Shown: positions 55,040 through 64,000, counted from the first letter of the stretch. The stretch is 64,000 nucleotides of DNA from Prorocentrum cordatum (GCA_963575745.1 CAUYUJ010021141.1:80072-144071); one strand, 5' to 3'. The notes: generated by a model not told the origin, from the letters alone. Translations and numbers: made by a program.

Positions 55040-57753
55040 CACCCTGTGCTCGAACCGAGACCGATGGGCAAATATACACGCTGACCGTAAAGCGCTGTTC
55101 AGAGTCTCGTCAATGAAGCAATTGTACATCTTCGGAGAACCGTGCTCGGGAATCCTCACGAGGTTTCGCATTCGACAGGCTGGGCGAGGGGGAGTGGGGT
55201 GGGCGGGGAGGGAAGGCGGGGGCTGTGGCGAGGCGGGAGGGGCGAGGGGATGTCAGTGATGCGAGGAAGAGTTGAGGTAAGGAAGGCGAGGACGAGCAGA
55301 GGAGTGACAGCACGGTGGGCGAATGGCTCGGCGACCCGATCGGCCCCCGCAAAAACCGGCTCACGCCAGGCGGCTGGACCACCTCGAAATCTCGGACCTC
55401 GCCTACGAGACGGCCCCCAGCCACCCCCACAGTGTAGCAGCTGCCCCCCCTCGCTGGCCAGGGCCTCTCCTCCTCGCGACCACCCCCGTGCCCCCGTCAG
55501 TCCTCATTCCCGCCCAATTCCTAATCATCCGCGTCACCCCTTTCATCCGTATCTTCATTATCATTATCCTCCTTCTCATTCTCCTCCCCCCTCATAATCC
55601 TCGTATGCAGTATATAACGTATCGTCATCCACTCCATCATCTTACCTCCTCCCCCTCACTCGAGTGGCCCAAACTTAAGTTTATATACGCATGTCCTGTC
55701 GACGAGGTGCGATGTCTGGTGGTGCTTCGGCGTGGGCGTGATGCGTGCCAGCGTACATGATCTCATGTGAATGATGATGGCGTTGGTCACGATGGCAATA
55801 CTGCTGGTCGGCACCACGCATGCGCGCGACCTCATCTCGCTCAGGAAAGTCTCCAGGGACGCGCCGGCGTGGATGAGCGGAGAACCGAACCTCGCCGAGC
55901 CCCCGTGTCGGCCGAGCATGTCCAGGGCGAAAGGCAACATGTAGCCGACTTCAGCTGCTTTCAACGACAGTGGAGCTCCTCCATGGCGAGGCTCCTGGCG
56001 GCAAGCAGGTTTTTCGAACGTACATGGAGAATGACATGCTCGTTCGGGCTATTGTTCTATGGTATTACGTGGCTGGGCTATTTAATGTTACAAATTTGTT
56101 AAAGGTTACGTGTTTTTACGTGTGACACGCGTCCTCCAATGTGCGGTCCAGCCTCTTACCTAACATCTTGAGGGTCAGCTTGCCGAGCCTGAGAGCATGA
56201 GGTACATTGCGCTCGTGTTGCCAGAGAAGCATGTCAGCCTGGAGTCGTCGAGCACCGACCTCCAATATCTGGTCCAAGTTGCCTCGCACAGCATATACGT
56301 TGTACAACAGCAGTCGCCATAACGATGCGCTCACCCAGCGCATGATCGGACCGTAGTACAGACAATGTAATGAGTCGATGGCAACTCTCCAAGCTGGGCT
56401 AGTGCCAAGACGTAACGAAAATAAAGGACAACGGTGGTTCACTGGGTCCACAATTTTGCGGTTGCCACCTGTGTTATCGTACGTTGATCGCCAGAATACT
56501 ATTGTCACGGGCAGCTCGGACGTCTCCGGCGAGAACGTGTCTTGCAAGGACGGTGACGGCTCTAGCCGATCCCCACATAGGAGAGGCACGTCATTTATAG
56601 TTATATCCCGAGAAAGGACCCTACCGTTGATGCCTTTCTTGCCTTTGGCGGTGATCAAGTCTCGTAGCAGCTGCTCTCGCTCGCCCTGCGTTCGCACCGT
56701 GACGCGTTTCTCACACCTCGCGCAGGCTGTTTCGTAGTCATGGCGCCCCCGTAACAACCGCGTCATGTCTGGGCCGAGATGGTCGTAGGATTGGTGCAGT
56801 TCGCCCAGCGACGTCTCGCAGAACTGGCATGGATTGTAAGCTGACGCCCAACTGGACAATCCAAGTGATTTGCTATGTTCTGCCCCGCCTTTCACCCAGA
56901 TCAGGGCGGCGCGGTGCGACAGGGGGCCAGACGGCATGTCGTATGACCACACCGTTCCGTCGTACTGCACCGCAGGGCGGCAGCCGTCGGACATGGCAGC
57001 CACCTGCCAAGCGGTAGCCTCTAGATGTGGGTAGATTGTGCACCAGCCTTTGCAGCCGCACATGCAGCTGTCGGAGCTTCTCGTGACCGACGCGAGGTGT
57101 CGTGTACTCGTTAATGAATTAATAAGCCATATACCGAGAGTACTATCGGTTCGCCCCGACGCAGCACTGATGTAATTCACACCGTCCAGGTAGACCGCGA
57201 CAGGCACGGGCTGGCGTTCACCTTTTGCCAAGGCGTCCAGCACAATGGGGTGGCGTTGGTAGCACGGTGCATCGAGAACACATTCCTGTCTGGAATCTGG
57301 ACTCGATGTAAGCATGTCCACGGTGTCCGTGCATGATGTTATCTCTTCCTCGATTGCCTGGAACGCGCACCTCATCGGAGTGCTCCGCACAGTGCGTCTG
57401 AAACTACGGTTCAGGTTCACAGGAGTGGCGATGTATATCATACCGGATGGTTCAGGTAACATCTGCGATAACAGCTGCTGGTACGTTCCTGATTGTTTGC
57501 CAGGGGGCATCGAATACTGCGCGAAGTTCGCGCCTGGCACCCCAGCCGTGTCGGCGTAGTGGCAGAGGTTGCAAATCTCCATCGCCGTGATTTTGCACGA
57601 CGCGTACAATTGCAAGGCCAGCTTTAATAACGACTCGCCCGCTATGCGGGATTCAGCGCTAGTGGGCGTCCATCGTCTATGACAGGAGTGTATAGTGCGT
57701 GAAGTTCTGCGCCTTTTCTTGGGCGCCACGTTCGACTGTCCGACGCCCGAGTT
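55040..57753 (-). CDS. Transposase-like protein with CGC.GWC motif, at least three exons
   Basis: Exon 1 (57753-56160) is preceded by a T13CTCTCGAG acceptor and ends TTAG|GTAAGAGG. Exon 2 (55978-55802) starts after CATGGAG and ends AGCA|GTATTG. Exon 3 (55179 to about 55040) starts after CCCTCGCCCAG. Phases fit at both joins. Residues, counted from the GTG at 57729: basic N-terminus KKRRRTSR, VYLDGV (179-184), DSTLGIWLINSLTSTRHLAS (195-214), CMCGCKGWC (222-230), NPCQFC (299-304), CARC (336-339), IDSLHCLYYGPIMRW later. Exon 2: LKAAEVGYMLPFALDMLGRH. Exon 3: GSPKMYNCFIDETLNSALRS, FAHRSRFEHRVFSLF. The layout (DGV...DS..GFWLI, CGC.GWC, C..C, then DE.LN..L) recalls a widespread dinoflagellate family with Tnp2-like features. 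Catalytic residues not assigned; exon 1 has no ATG start, so an upstream exon is expected. Confidence 0.75.
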
Positions 57754-58305
57754 CTCGAGAGAAAAAAAAAAAAAGAATATACATAGATCATGATAAATAA
57801 CGATGCGTTTGACATATGATAGTGCGTATTGATATGGTCTTGCAGTGCGTGCGATTGTGTCTTGGCGTGATTAATGGGTGCACAGACGCATGAGTGGAAG
57901 GGTATCGACAGGGATCGACGCTATAAGATGACTACGATGCCGATTATGCTGGTAATGGCGATGGTGGTGATGCTGATGATGATGCTAGTGACCACGTGTC
58001 ACAGGTGGTAGGTGTTGTAAGGAGCTGGGGCTCACCCTTAGCTCCCCGCTGTGCATTCCCCAAACAGGCCTTGCACTGAACGTACACGAGAAACGAGGCC
58101 GACGATGGCATTGCAGAATCGCAATTATCAACGCACCCCGCGGTGCCCACTTTGGCTAGGGGTCCACGTCTCGCGCCTCCCCCTGATGAGTCACATTTTG
58201 AACGCAGTGGGAAAAGTGCAACCTGCTGCGCGAGAGAGACAACACGCGCTCGCCACTACACCGCGAAGCATCGCGGTCGCAGTCTGCATGGTGAGCCACC
58301 CGCAA
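57754..58305. other. Region upstream of the transposase-like gene
   Basis: An A13 run (57762-57774) is the complement of the exon 1 polypyrimidine tract. GATGATG triplets occur near 57960-57985. No exon found. Confidence 0.5.
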
Positions 58306-58308
58306 AAT

Positions 58309-58493
58309 GATATTCCAGATTTCGTAATAAAAGTGAGGGGGTCTGGACCCTCCAAGAGAAGCCATTTCAGACATCCCCCGCGGGGGAACCCTCCAAAACA
58401 TCGTCCCCCGACCCCCCAGGCCCTCCAAGATAGCCTGGAAGAGACCCCCCCGAAATCAGACCCCCCTCACTTTATTGCGAAATCTGGGGTATC
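58309..58493. mobile_element. 185-bp MITE-like element
   Basis: Terminal inverted repeats of about 37 bp: left GATATTCCAGATTTCGTAAT then AAAAGTGAGGGGGTCTG, right the reverse complement of GATACCCCAGATTTCGCAAT then AAAGTGAGGGGGGTCTG. The interior has CCCCCGCGGGGG and two CCCTCCAAGA segments. No ORF of its own. The TA just inside each end could be a TA target duplication (inference). Confidence 0.8.
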
Positions 58494-58797
58494 CGTGGGC
58501 AGGCAAGGCAGACGGCGAGTGACCAGAGTGCGAGGACGTCCAAACTCGCTCAGCGCGTGCCCTGGCTCGAACGATCGAGCCACTCTCCCAGCACGCGCCT
58601 TAAAGTACTCGCTAAACTGCCTTCCACGCCAGCTCGCAAATCAACGAAGTTCTTCAATAGCAGCTGTGTCAAGCAGCCCCACTTGTCGCAACTGCCTGCT
58701 GACCTGTCGCATTCGCTGCGAATGCGCACGACAAACCACGTGTGCCCAAGAACCTAGCATCCGCTACCCAAACTCACCTGATTTCACTGTTTTCCGA

Positions 58798-58992
58798 TGT
58801 CGTCGGAGAGTCATCGGAGAGTCACCGGTGAGTCACCGGTCGCCGCGATGTCACCGGTGAGATGACGTGTGGTGTGTCACCGCTACAATCCCTGTAGAAA
58901 CACAATGAAAACGTAGATGTCATCGATAGGTCACCGGTGCGGTGACATCGGTGACGTCACCGGGTGGTCACCGGTGCGGTGACTCAGGTGAT
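58798..58992. repeat. Clustered GTCACCGGTGAC-type palindromes
   Basis: At least eight GTCACCG or CGGTGAC units, including AGTCACCGGTGAGTCACCGG, GATGTCACCGGTGAGATGAC, GGTCACCGGTGCGGTGACAT, GTGACGTCACCGGGTGGTCA. Related to the GTCACCGAT palindromes but with a CACCGGT core. Confidence 0.85.
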
Positions 58993-59176
58993 CTTGGGTA
59001 GCAGCAGGAAAACGTAAGGTTTCGCCCCTATTCGTTGTTTTTTCTATGTGTTATAGCATTTTCATGTTTGTTGGTAGGCAGGCAGGCACATTCTGCCGAA
59101 CAAAAACTGCTGCATGGGCGCGTGCTGGCGCCCTCGGGGGGTACGGGTCGCGATGCTGGCGTGCCGCCTAACACGA
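58993..59176. other. Short spacer after the unnamed-family gene
   Basis: Unique sequence 3' of the stop codon at 59177. No AATAAA-like signal stands out. Confidence 0.4.
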
Positions 59177-61525
59177 TTACTGACCGTCAGCTGCTGACTG
59201 GGCCTTCAGGCGCTGCATCTTGATTTTGTGCACATCGTAGGCGGCCGTGCACTCCTGCTCGATCTCGTCCAACGTAGTGTTCAGCTCATTGAGCTTGGTC
59301 AAGGCCGTCACGTAGGCGCCGTCGCCGATGTCCCTCCGCAACTTCGGGAGCGGCTCGATCAGCGCCCTGTTCATGTCCACCGTCTTCTGCGCCTGGATCG
59401 AGTGGTACAAGGACACGAGGCGCTGCGCTCCCTCATCGGTCTTGGCCCACGACCACAGGGGATCGTTCTCGAAGCCCGTCACCACCGTGAGCGCGTGCGA
59501 AATGATCTGGTTGTACCTCGCAATGCCCTTCTTGACATCTGAAGTCAAGCTCTTGATGAAGTCATCACTGTGCCCTGAAGCACCCTTGCCGCCAGCCTTG
59601 CCGCCAGCCTTGCCGCCGCCAGACTTCGACTTCTTGGCTGGGTGATCCGCCGCCGCCGCTGGCGCACCTGCCGCCGCGATGCCGTCCTCCGTGGTCTTCG
59701 TCTTCTTCCGCTTCTTGCAGTTGCCCTCGCTCTGGTCAGCACCGTCAGCGGCGGCGGCGTGCTGTGGAGGTACTGCTGGTGGCTGTGGAGGTACGGCTGC
59801 TGGCTGTTGTGGTACGGCTGCTGGCTGTGGAGGTACATCTGCTGGCTGTGGAGGTACATCTGCTGGCTGTGGAGGTACAGCTGCTGGCTGTGGAGGTGCA
59901 TCTGCTGGATGCGGAAGCGCCGCAGCAGGCGTCACGCCGTTCAGGCTGGGCGCTGCGGGGCCGCCGTTCATCTCCTGCGGGAGGTCTGCGCCACTCTCCT
60001 TCTCCTCCCCTCCTCCTTCTCCTCTTCCTCCTCCTCCTCGTCCCACCCCGTCCCTCCTCATTATCCTCTCATGTTCCCCCGCTTCCTCCTCCTCATCAGA
60101 TCCGTTTCCTTCTCCCCCCCCTCTTCCTCATCCTTCTCTCCCCCCTCATCGCCGCCCCCATCCCCCCCTCATTGCCCGCCCCCATCTCCTCCACCTATTC
60201 TTCCCCCTCATCGTATTAATCCTCTTCATCCTCCTCCCCCGTCTCACTCATCTCCTCGCCATCTTCTCCCCCCCTGATATTCCTCATCCTCCTCCTTCCT
60301 CCCCCCGAGTCGATCATTGCGAATCGCCTCTGCCCACTGCGCCACCTGGGGCAACAAACCTACCGACATGGACGCGATGCGAGTCGCCAGCGCGCGTCGG
60401 TCGAGTCGCGCACGACGCTCGACCGACGCGCGCCGCGACTCGCATCGAGACTTGGAAGTCGGCTGTTCGTTGTAGACCGCACACCTCCTGCTCGCGCTTC
60501 TTCGCGGCCCCCTCGCTCTCGACAGCGTCGCTGGACAACTGCTCGAAGATGCTCCACGCCTCGTTGAACGCCACGTTGATGCCCTCCGTCACGTAGAGCA
60601 GCCGCAGGCTCTGCGTGACCACGTCGTAGACGATCCACGGCGGCCCCAGCATCATGGCCCTGAGGAACAGCCTGCATGCCTGAGGAGAGGTGATCCCCCT
60701 CCTCCTCCTTATACCCGTCCTCCTCCTCCCCATCCTCTCTCCATTTCCTCATACTCCTTCTCCCCCTCCTCGCCCTCTCTCCTCCCTCGCTTCCTCCCTC
60801 CCCCATCCCTCTCCTCCTCCTCCTCCTCCTCCTCCTCCTCCTCCGCCTCCGCCTCCGCCTCCTCATCCTCCTCCTCATCCTGCTTCGCATCCCTCATCGC
60901 TCCTGCTTTGAGGGCATTGCTCCCCAACGCCTGCATCCAGCCGAGCTTGCCGCCGCCCTCCTTGTGGGCCACCCTGCCCAGCGGCATGTACTGCCCTTTG
61001 CGGTACTTCGTGCTGGAGATCGTCGTCACCTTGCGCTTCGTGCTCACGTAGTTCGTGAACACCTTCTGCGCCCACTCCGCCCTGAAGGCCGACTGGTCGC
61101 TCTGGCTGCCCGAGAGCTTCTTGTAGGCGTCATCGAGCTGCTTGCCCTTGGCCTTCGCGCGGTTGAACCGGCTGGCGATGGGGTTCCCCGCCCCCCCGCG
61201 GGCCAGGAACTTGAAGTCGCTGCCCTCGAGCTCGCGCATCATGGCCAACTCCGACAGCTGGTCCTCGCTGAAGCCTGTCGTGTCGATCTGGTCGAGCTCG
61301 GACTTCCTGGCCGCAACGTGCGGCGCGCTCTGCGAGTTGGGAGCTGGCATCTCGAAGACCGAGTCCAGCGAGGAATCGAGGTGCGTCGACATCATCATCT
61401 TGGCGTCGGTGCCGCGGAGCTTCTGTATCTCGTTGACGTCCTGGCTCTTGAAGGCGTCGAGCAGCAGCTGATTGATGGCGAGCTCGTCGATCGAGTCGCT
61501 CGATCGCAGGCAGTCCTCGGCGGGT
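59177..61525 (-). CDS. Unnamed dinoflagellate-type protein, three exons seen
   Basis: Exon 2 (61525-60907) follows a clear ATCGTTTTTTCAG acceptor and encodes PAEDCLRSSDSIDELAINQL, GFSEDQLSELAMMRELEGSD, TTISSTKYRKGQYMPLGRVA, HKEGGGKLGWMQAL. Exon 3 (60679-60485) follows CCTCTCCTCAG: ACRLFLRAMMLGPPWIVYDV, LRLLYVTEGINVAFNEAWSI. Exon 4 (59974-59177) follows CTCCCGCAG: EMNGGPAAPSLNG, about seven PPQPADV-type repeats, KKRKKTKTT, Lys/Gly linker, then helical DDFIKSLTSDVKKGIARYNQ, ENDPLWSWAKTDEGAQRLVS and TALTKLNELNTTLDEIEQEC, stop. All joins keep phase. The order Y.P.G.....EGG, GPPW..YD..T....LYV, then a D.WSWA helical tail matches a large hypothetical family I recall from dinoflagellates; function unknown. 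Exon 2 is preceded by another exon (its first base completes a split codon). Confidence 0.75.
59760..59925 (-). repeat. 30-bp coding tandem repeat in exon 4
   Basis: About seven units of CTGCTGGCTGTGGAGGTAC on the plus strand, encoding (A/D)VPPQPA. The period is ten codons, so the frame is preserved, unlike the non-coding arrays elsewhere. Confidence 0.85.
59975..60484 (-). other. Intron 3 of the unnamed-family gene
   Basis: GT (GTGTGCGGTC) to AG (CTCCCGCAG). The sense strand is GA-rich (GATGAGGAGG) between 60300 and 59995, and a strong hairpin sits 37 bases from the donor. Confidence 0.65.
60375..60447. repeat. 30-bp-arm hairpin inside intron 3
   Basis: Left arm CGATGCGAGTCG, small bulge, GCGCGCGTCGGTCGAG; 12-base loop TCGCGCACGACG; right arm is the reverse complement with a one-base length difference. 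Confidence 0.9.
60680..60906 (-). other. Intron 2, probable GC-AG or GA-AG
   Basis: No GT is available near the end of exon 2. Two phase-0 choices exist: CTCAAA|GCAGGAGCG (GC donor, giving ...ALK|ACRLF, which I prefer) and AAGCAG|GATGAGGAGG (GA donor). The 3' end is CACCTCTCCTCAG. The sense strand is almost pure purine for about 180 bases. Confidence 0.55.
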
Positions 61526-61632
61526 CTGAAAAAACGATTTTCAAACAAAGTAGCCGACTGACATAGATCAGCTGACAAAGGGAATTGCGGGGCTCATCGG
61601 AGCTGGTCACGCCAAGCCCCCCCCGCGCACCG

Positions 61633-61757
61633 ACGTCACCGCCGCGTCACCGCGATGTCACCGATGTCGCCGCGATGTCACCGATGTCACCGATATCGGT
61701 GACATCGGTGACGTTGCGGTGACGCAGCGGTGACATCGCGGTGACGCGGCGGTGACG
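61633..61757. repeat. ~125-bp palindrome, largest member of the GTCACCGAT family
   Basis: Centre between 61694 and 61695 with no spacer. The inner 18 bases (GTCACCGATGTCACCGAT) are perfect; outward, GCGGTGACATCGCGGTGACG and GCGGCGGTGACG repeat on both arms with one small indel. It lies between the 386-aa ORF and exon 2 of the next gene. Confidence 0.9.
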
Positions 61758-61759
61758 CG

Positions 61760-62168
61760 CGCAAAATGCGCTGTGCATGACTGAATGAGAATATGAGGCG
61801 AGGGTGGTTTGGTGGTGGTGGTATTCTTGTGATTTGCGTTGCATGGGGAATGGGTTAAGGAGAGTAGTACACACATATTCAATACCAATCCTCGAATGCA
61901 GTGACCCTGCTCTCCACGCGCGCGACGCGCTGCCTGGCGGTCTTGGGCGGCGTCTGCACCACGGCCTGAGAGGATAGTGGATAGCAAGAGACAGGGAGGA
62001 TGGTCGAGGAAGAGGGTGACGACGTGCATCCACGACTAAGGTTGGGACGAGGACGAGGACGACGACGACGACGACGACGACAACTGCGACTACGACGACG
62101 ACCTGTTACAACGACGACGGACGAGAACGACGACTACGGCGATCGAGGAGCAAGCGAGCTAAAACTGC
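61760..62168. other. Spacer with CGA/CGT triplet tracts
   Basis: CGACGACGACG at 62055-62105 and ACGACGACGG at 62110-62130; TTAGCTC unique sequence. It may be intron or intergenic. Confidence 0.45.
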
Positions 62169-63329
62169 TTATGGTCTCCAGAGGGCCTCGTCGTCCTTCT
62201 CGCCCCCGAAGCTGCCGCTGCCGCCGACGAAGGAACCACTCGTCGCTGCGCCTCCTGCGCTGGGCACCGCCGCTGCGCTGGCTGCCGCTCCTGCGTCGGC
62301 GACCTCGCTCCTGCGCTGGGGCCGAGCCGCGCGCCACTCCGCCAAGTCTACGATGTCGGGCTGACGATCGTGCGGCCACGGCGTCGAACCCGAGCTGCCG
62401 CTATCGACCCCCCCAGGCGCCTCCCAGCTGTGCCGAGCCGTGGGGTTCGGGCTCTCCGTCGCCTCGATGCCCTTCTCCTCGGCTTCGCGCTTGCTCGCGG
62501 CCAAGGCTGCCGCGAGAACCGCCTCCTCCTGGCGCGCGAGCTCCTGCTCGGTGAGGGCCAGCTTCTGCGACTCCGCGACGGCCTGCGCCATGAGCTCCAT
62601 CTCCTCCGCTGTCTTCGGCGAGTCGACCTGCTCGGGAGACACCAGAGGCGCTGAAGGGGAAGATGCCAGAAACGAGGGCGGGTGGGCCTCTGGCGACGGG
62701 CTCGCTGGGGGCGGGACCGCCGCTGGCGTTGGCGTCGAGGCCGCCATTGCTGGAGACGGCGTCGGGGCCGCCGCCGCCGCTGGCGATGGCGCCTGGGGCG
62801 CCGCCGCCACTGGCGACGCTTCAACCAGCTGCGCTGCGGGCGATGCGGGCACGGGGCCCGCTGGCAAGCTAGCCGCTGGCTCTGCAGGCGATCGCGGCGC
62901 GCGGCTGCGCGCGGGCGATGCAGCAGGGTCGACAGGGGTCTCCAGGGCGCTGAGGCGGCTCGTTGCATGCTGGATCCATGCCCGCTGGTTCTTGACGAGC
63001 AGCTCCAGTGCAGCTGCTTTCTTCCTCGCCTCCTCGCCCAGCCTCAGAGCCTCCTCGAGCGACATGCCTTCTGCTGCCCTGGCCTGCGTGTCGGGAACTG
63101 TCATCGCGGTCGCTGCCGACCCTGAGGCTTGCGACGCTGCGTCGCTGAGGCTCGGCACATCTGCCACCGCCATCTCCATCATCGTGCACGTGCCATGCTC
63201 GACATCGCTGCCACCTCCAGTCAACATTCTGTCGATCCTTGTGGTGTGCGAGGCGCCGCGCGGTGGGAACTCCCACGCGATGTCAGACTCTGGGGAGGTC
63301 GCAAGGCGCTTGCGGGCACTCTTGCCCAT
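62169..63329 (-). CDS. 386-aa Ala/Pro-rich protein with two UIM-like motifs
   Basis: Single ORF, ATG at 63329 to TAA at 62169. Residues 89-115 (MSLEEALRLGEEARKKAAAL) predict a helix or coiled coil; 125-235 are Ala/Pro/Ser low complexity. Two segments fit the ubiquitin-interacting-motif pattern (acidic, then L..A-hydrophobic-..S): about 241-257 (EEMELMAQAVAESQKL) and about 267-282 (EEAVLAAALAASKREAEE). The C-terminus is Gly/Ser/Ala-rich, ending EKDDEALWRP. Codons are consistently GC-ending and the frame has no break. I found no donor compatible in phase with exon 2 at 61525, so I keep it as a separate gene; it could still be a 5' exon. Upstream, a CTACTACTCCTACTCC tract (63412-63435, sense strand) could mark an acceptor. 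Confidence 0.6.
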   Translation of the reverse strand: MGKSARKRLATSPESDIAWEFPPRGASHTTRIDRMLTGGGSDVEHGTCTMMEMAVADVPSLSDAASQASGSAATAMTVPDTQARAAEGMSLEEALRLGEEARKKAAALELLVKNQRAWIQHATSRLSALETPVDPAASPARSRAPRSPAEPAASLPAGPVPASPAAQLVEASPVAAAPQAPSPAAAAAPTPSPAMAASTPTPAAVPPPASPSPEAHPPSFLASSPSAPLVSPEQVDSPKTAEEMELMAQAVAESQKLALTEQELARQEEAVLAAALAASKREAEEKGIEATESPNPTARHSWEAPGGVDSGSSGSTPWPHDRQPDIVDLAEWRAARPQRRSEVADAGAAASAAAVPSAGGAATSGSFVGGSGSFGGEKDDEALWRP

Positions 63330-64000
63330 GTGAACGCCCGAGAGGGCACTCGAGCAGCCAAAACGGCTATTGCGATGGCAACGGAGGGGGTGAGGACCAG
63401 GGGCAGGAGCAGGATCAGGAGTAGGAGTAGTAGAAGGACCATGATTATACTAATTGTGAATCGGATGACCAGGACCAATCTCGTCGGCACCCTGAGTGGA
63501 GAGGACTGACAGGCCGCAGGTGGGTGGCGCGAAACGAGCGAGGGTGACTATCCGAGAGCCCCGCGTGCCGACTGATCTGATAATGGGCGAAATAAGTTTT
63601 GGATGGGGGGAGGGGGGGGGGGTCGGAGAGGAGGCATTAGCTTTACGGGCCTTGGCGGTTGGTAGTTTACTAAACTTCCCCTCATCATTATTCTTATTCT
63701 CAGACCCCTTGCTCATCCTATATCGCCATCCTCTCCTCCCGCCCCTCGCGGTATCCTCGACTGGCCACCGCCCGTCCTCCACCAATCCGCCATCATTTAC
63801 CGTGCTCATTCTCCTCGTTATCATCAGCGCTGAGGCGCATTCGAGCTGTCACACTGCACGCGACCGCAAGTTATCGAGCCGAGTGGAGCGTGCACGCACG
63901 ACGCTAGCTGCGCGTCTTCACGCGAGCCAGCCAAACTGCTGCCAATGCTCGTCACCGCTGTCAGATGTAGTATCAGAATGATGCGGGCTTAACGCGTGAA
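63330..64000. other. Upstream region, no gene recognised
   Basis: AGGAGTAGGAG tract at 63415-63440, a G run at 63607-63630. The 161-aa plus ORF (63496-63981) lacks any recognised feature. Confidence 0.45.

Noticed and set aside
58051-58860. 269-aa plus-strand ORF
   Set aside because: It crosses the MITE-like element and the CACCGGT cluster and has no domain; it opposes the local gene direction.
61525-63329. Joining the 386-aa ORF directly to exon 2 at 61525 as one gene
   Set aside because: No GT, GC or GA donor in the required phase was found near 62169, and the ORF has its own TAA; left separate pending cDNA.

Overview
This window looks like nuclear DNA of a dinoflagellate; the species cannot be fixed from the sequence. 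It is GC-rich and packed with low-complexity DNA. Genes are sparse, carry introns, and lie almost all on the minus strand. Introns include GT-AG and a probable GC-AG type. The recognisable proteins belong to families I know mainly from dinoflagellate genomes: an ELFSG-motif methyltransferase-like protein, a CGC.GWC transposase-like protein, a small Cys-rich secreted protein, and LINE reverse transcriptases with ADD boxes. No rRNA, tRNA, spliced-leader gene, CRISPR array or bacterial-type operon was seen.

Region 1-27 kb is mostly repeats. It holds a 53-bp tandem array (2.26-2.87 kb) and a large inverted structure (3.3-6.6 kb) in which two 77-bp minisatellite arrays face each other across a 61-bp inverted repeat. 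Further on are a decayed LINE (7.2-8.9 kb), purine tracts, a second RT relic (12.7-13.25 kb), a copia RNase H fragment (19.65-19.9 kb, the only clear plus-strand coding relic), a giant AGT/ACT inverted microsatellite (21.6-23.2 kb), a 73-bp array (24.6-25.2 kb), a helicase C-terminal pseudogene (25.67-26.34 kb) and a 160-bp satellite (26.3-27.1 kb). Long stretches are built from a degenerate CCAAGACGGCCCAAGAGGCC repeat.

Region 27-49 kb holds a probable two-exon gene for a small secreted Cys-rich protein (29612-28410), more CCAAGACGGCC blocks, paired dispersed repeats, a frameshifted pseudogene (36.4-37.1 kb), two more decayed LINEs (38.3-40.9 kb and 43.8-45.4 kb), a 91-bp array (45.8-46.6 kb) and GAT-type microsatellites.

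Region 49-64 kb is the gene-bearing part. Four minus-strand units follow one another: a 386-aa ORF with two ubiquitin-interacting-motif-like segments (63329-62169), a multi-exon gene for an unnamed dinoflagellate family (61525-59177), a transposase-like gene (57753 to about 55040) and a methyltransferase-like gene (54810-52818). Their introns are short, mostly purine-rich on the sense strand, and several contain or adjoin copies of a near-perfect palindrome built on GTCACCGATGTCACCGAT. A 185-bp MITE-like element and a 58.8-59.0 kb cluster of CACCGGT palindromes lie between genes. Exon joins were deduced by eye from reading phase, splice dinucleotides and family likeness; no alignment was run.
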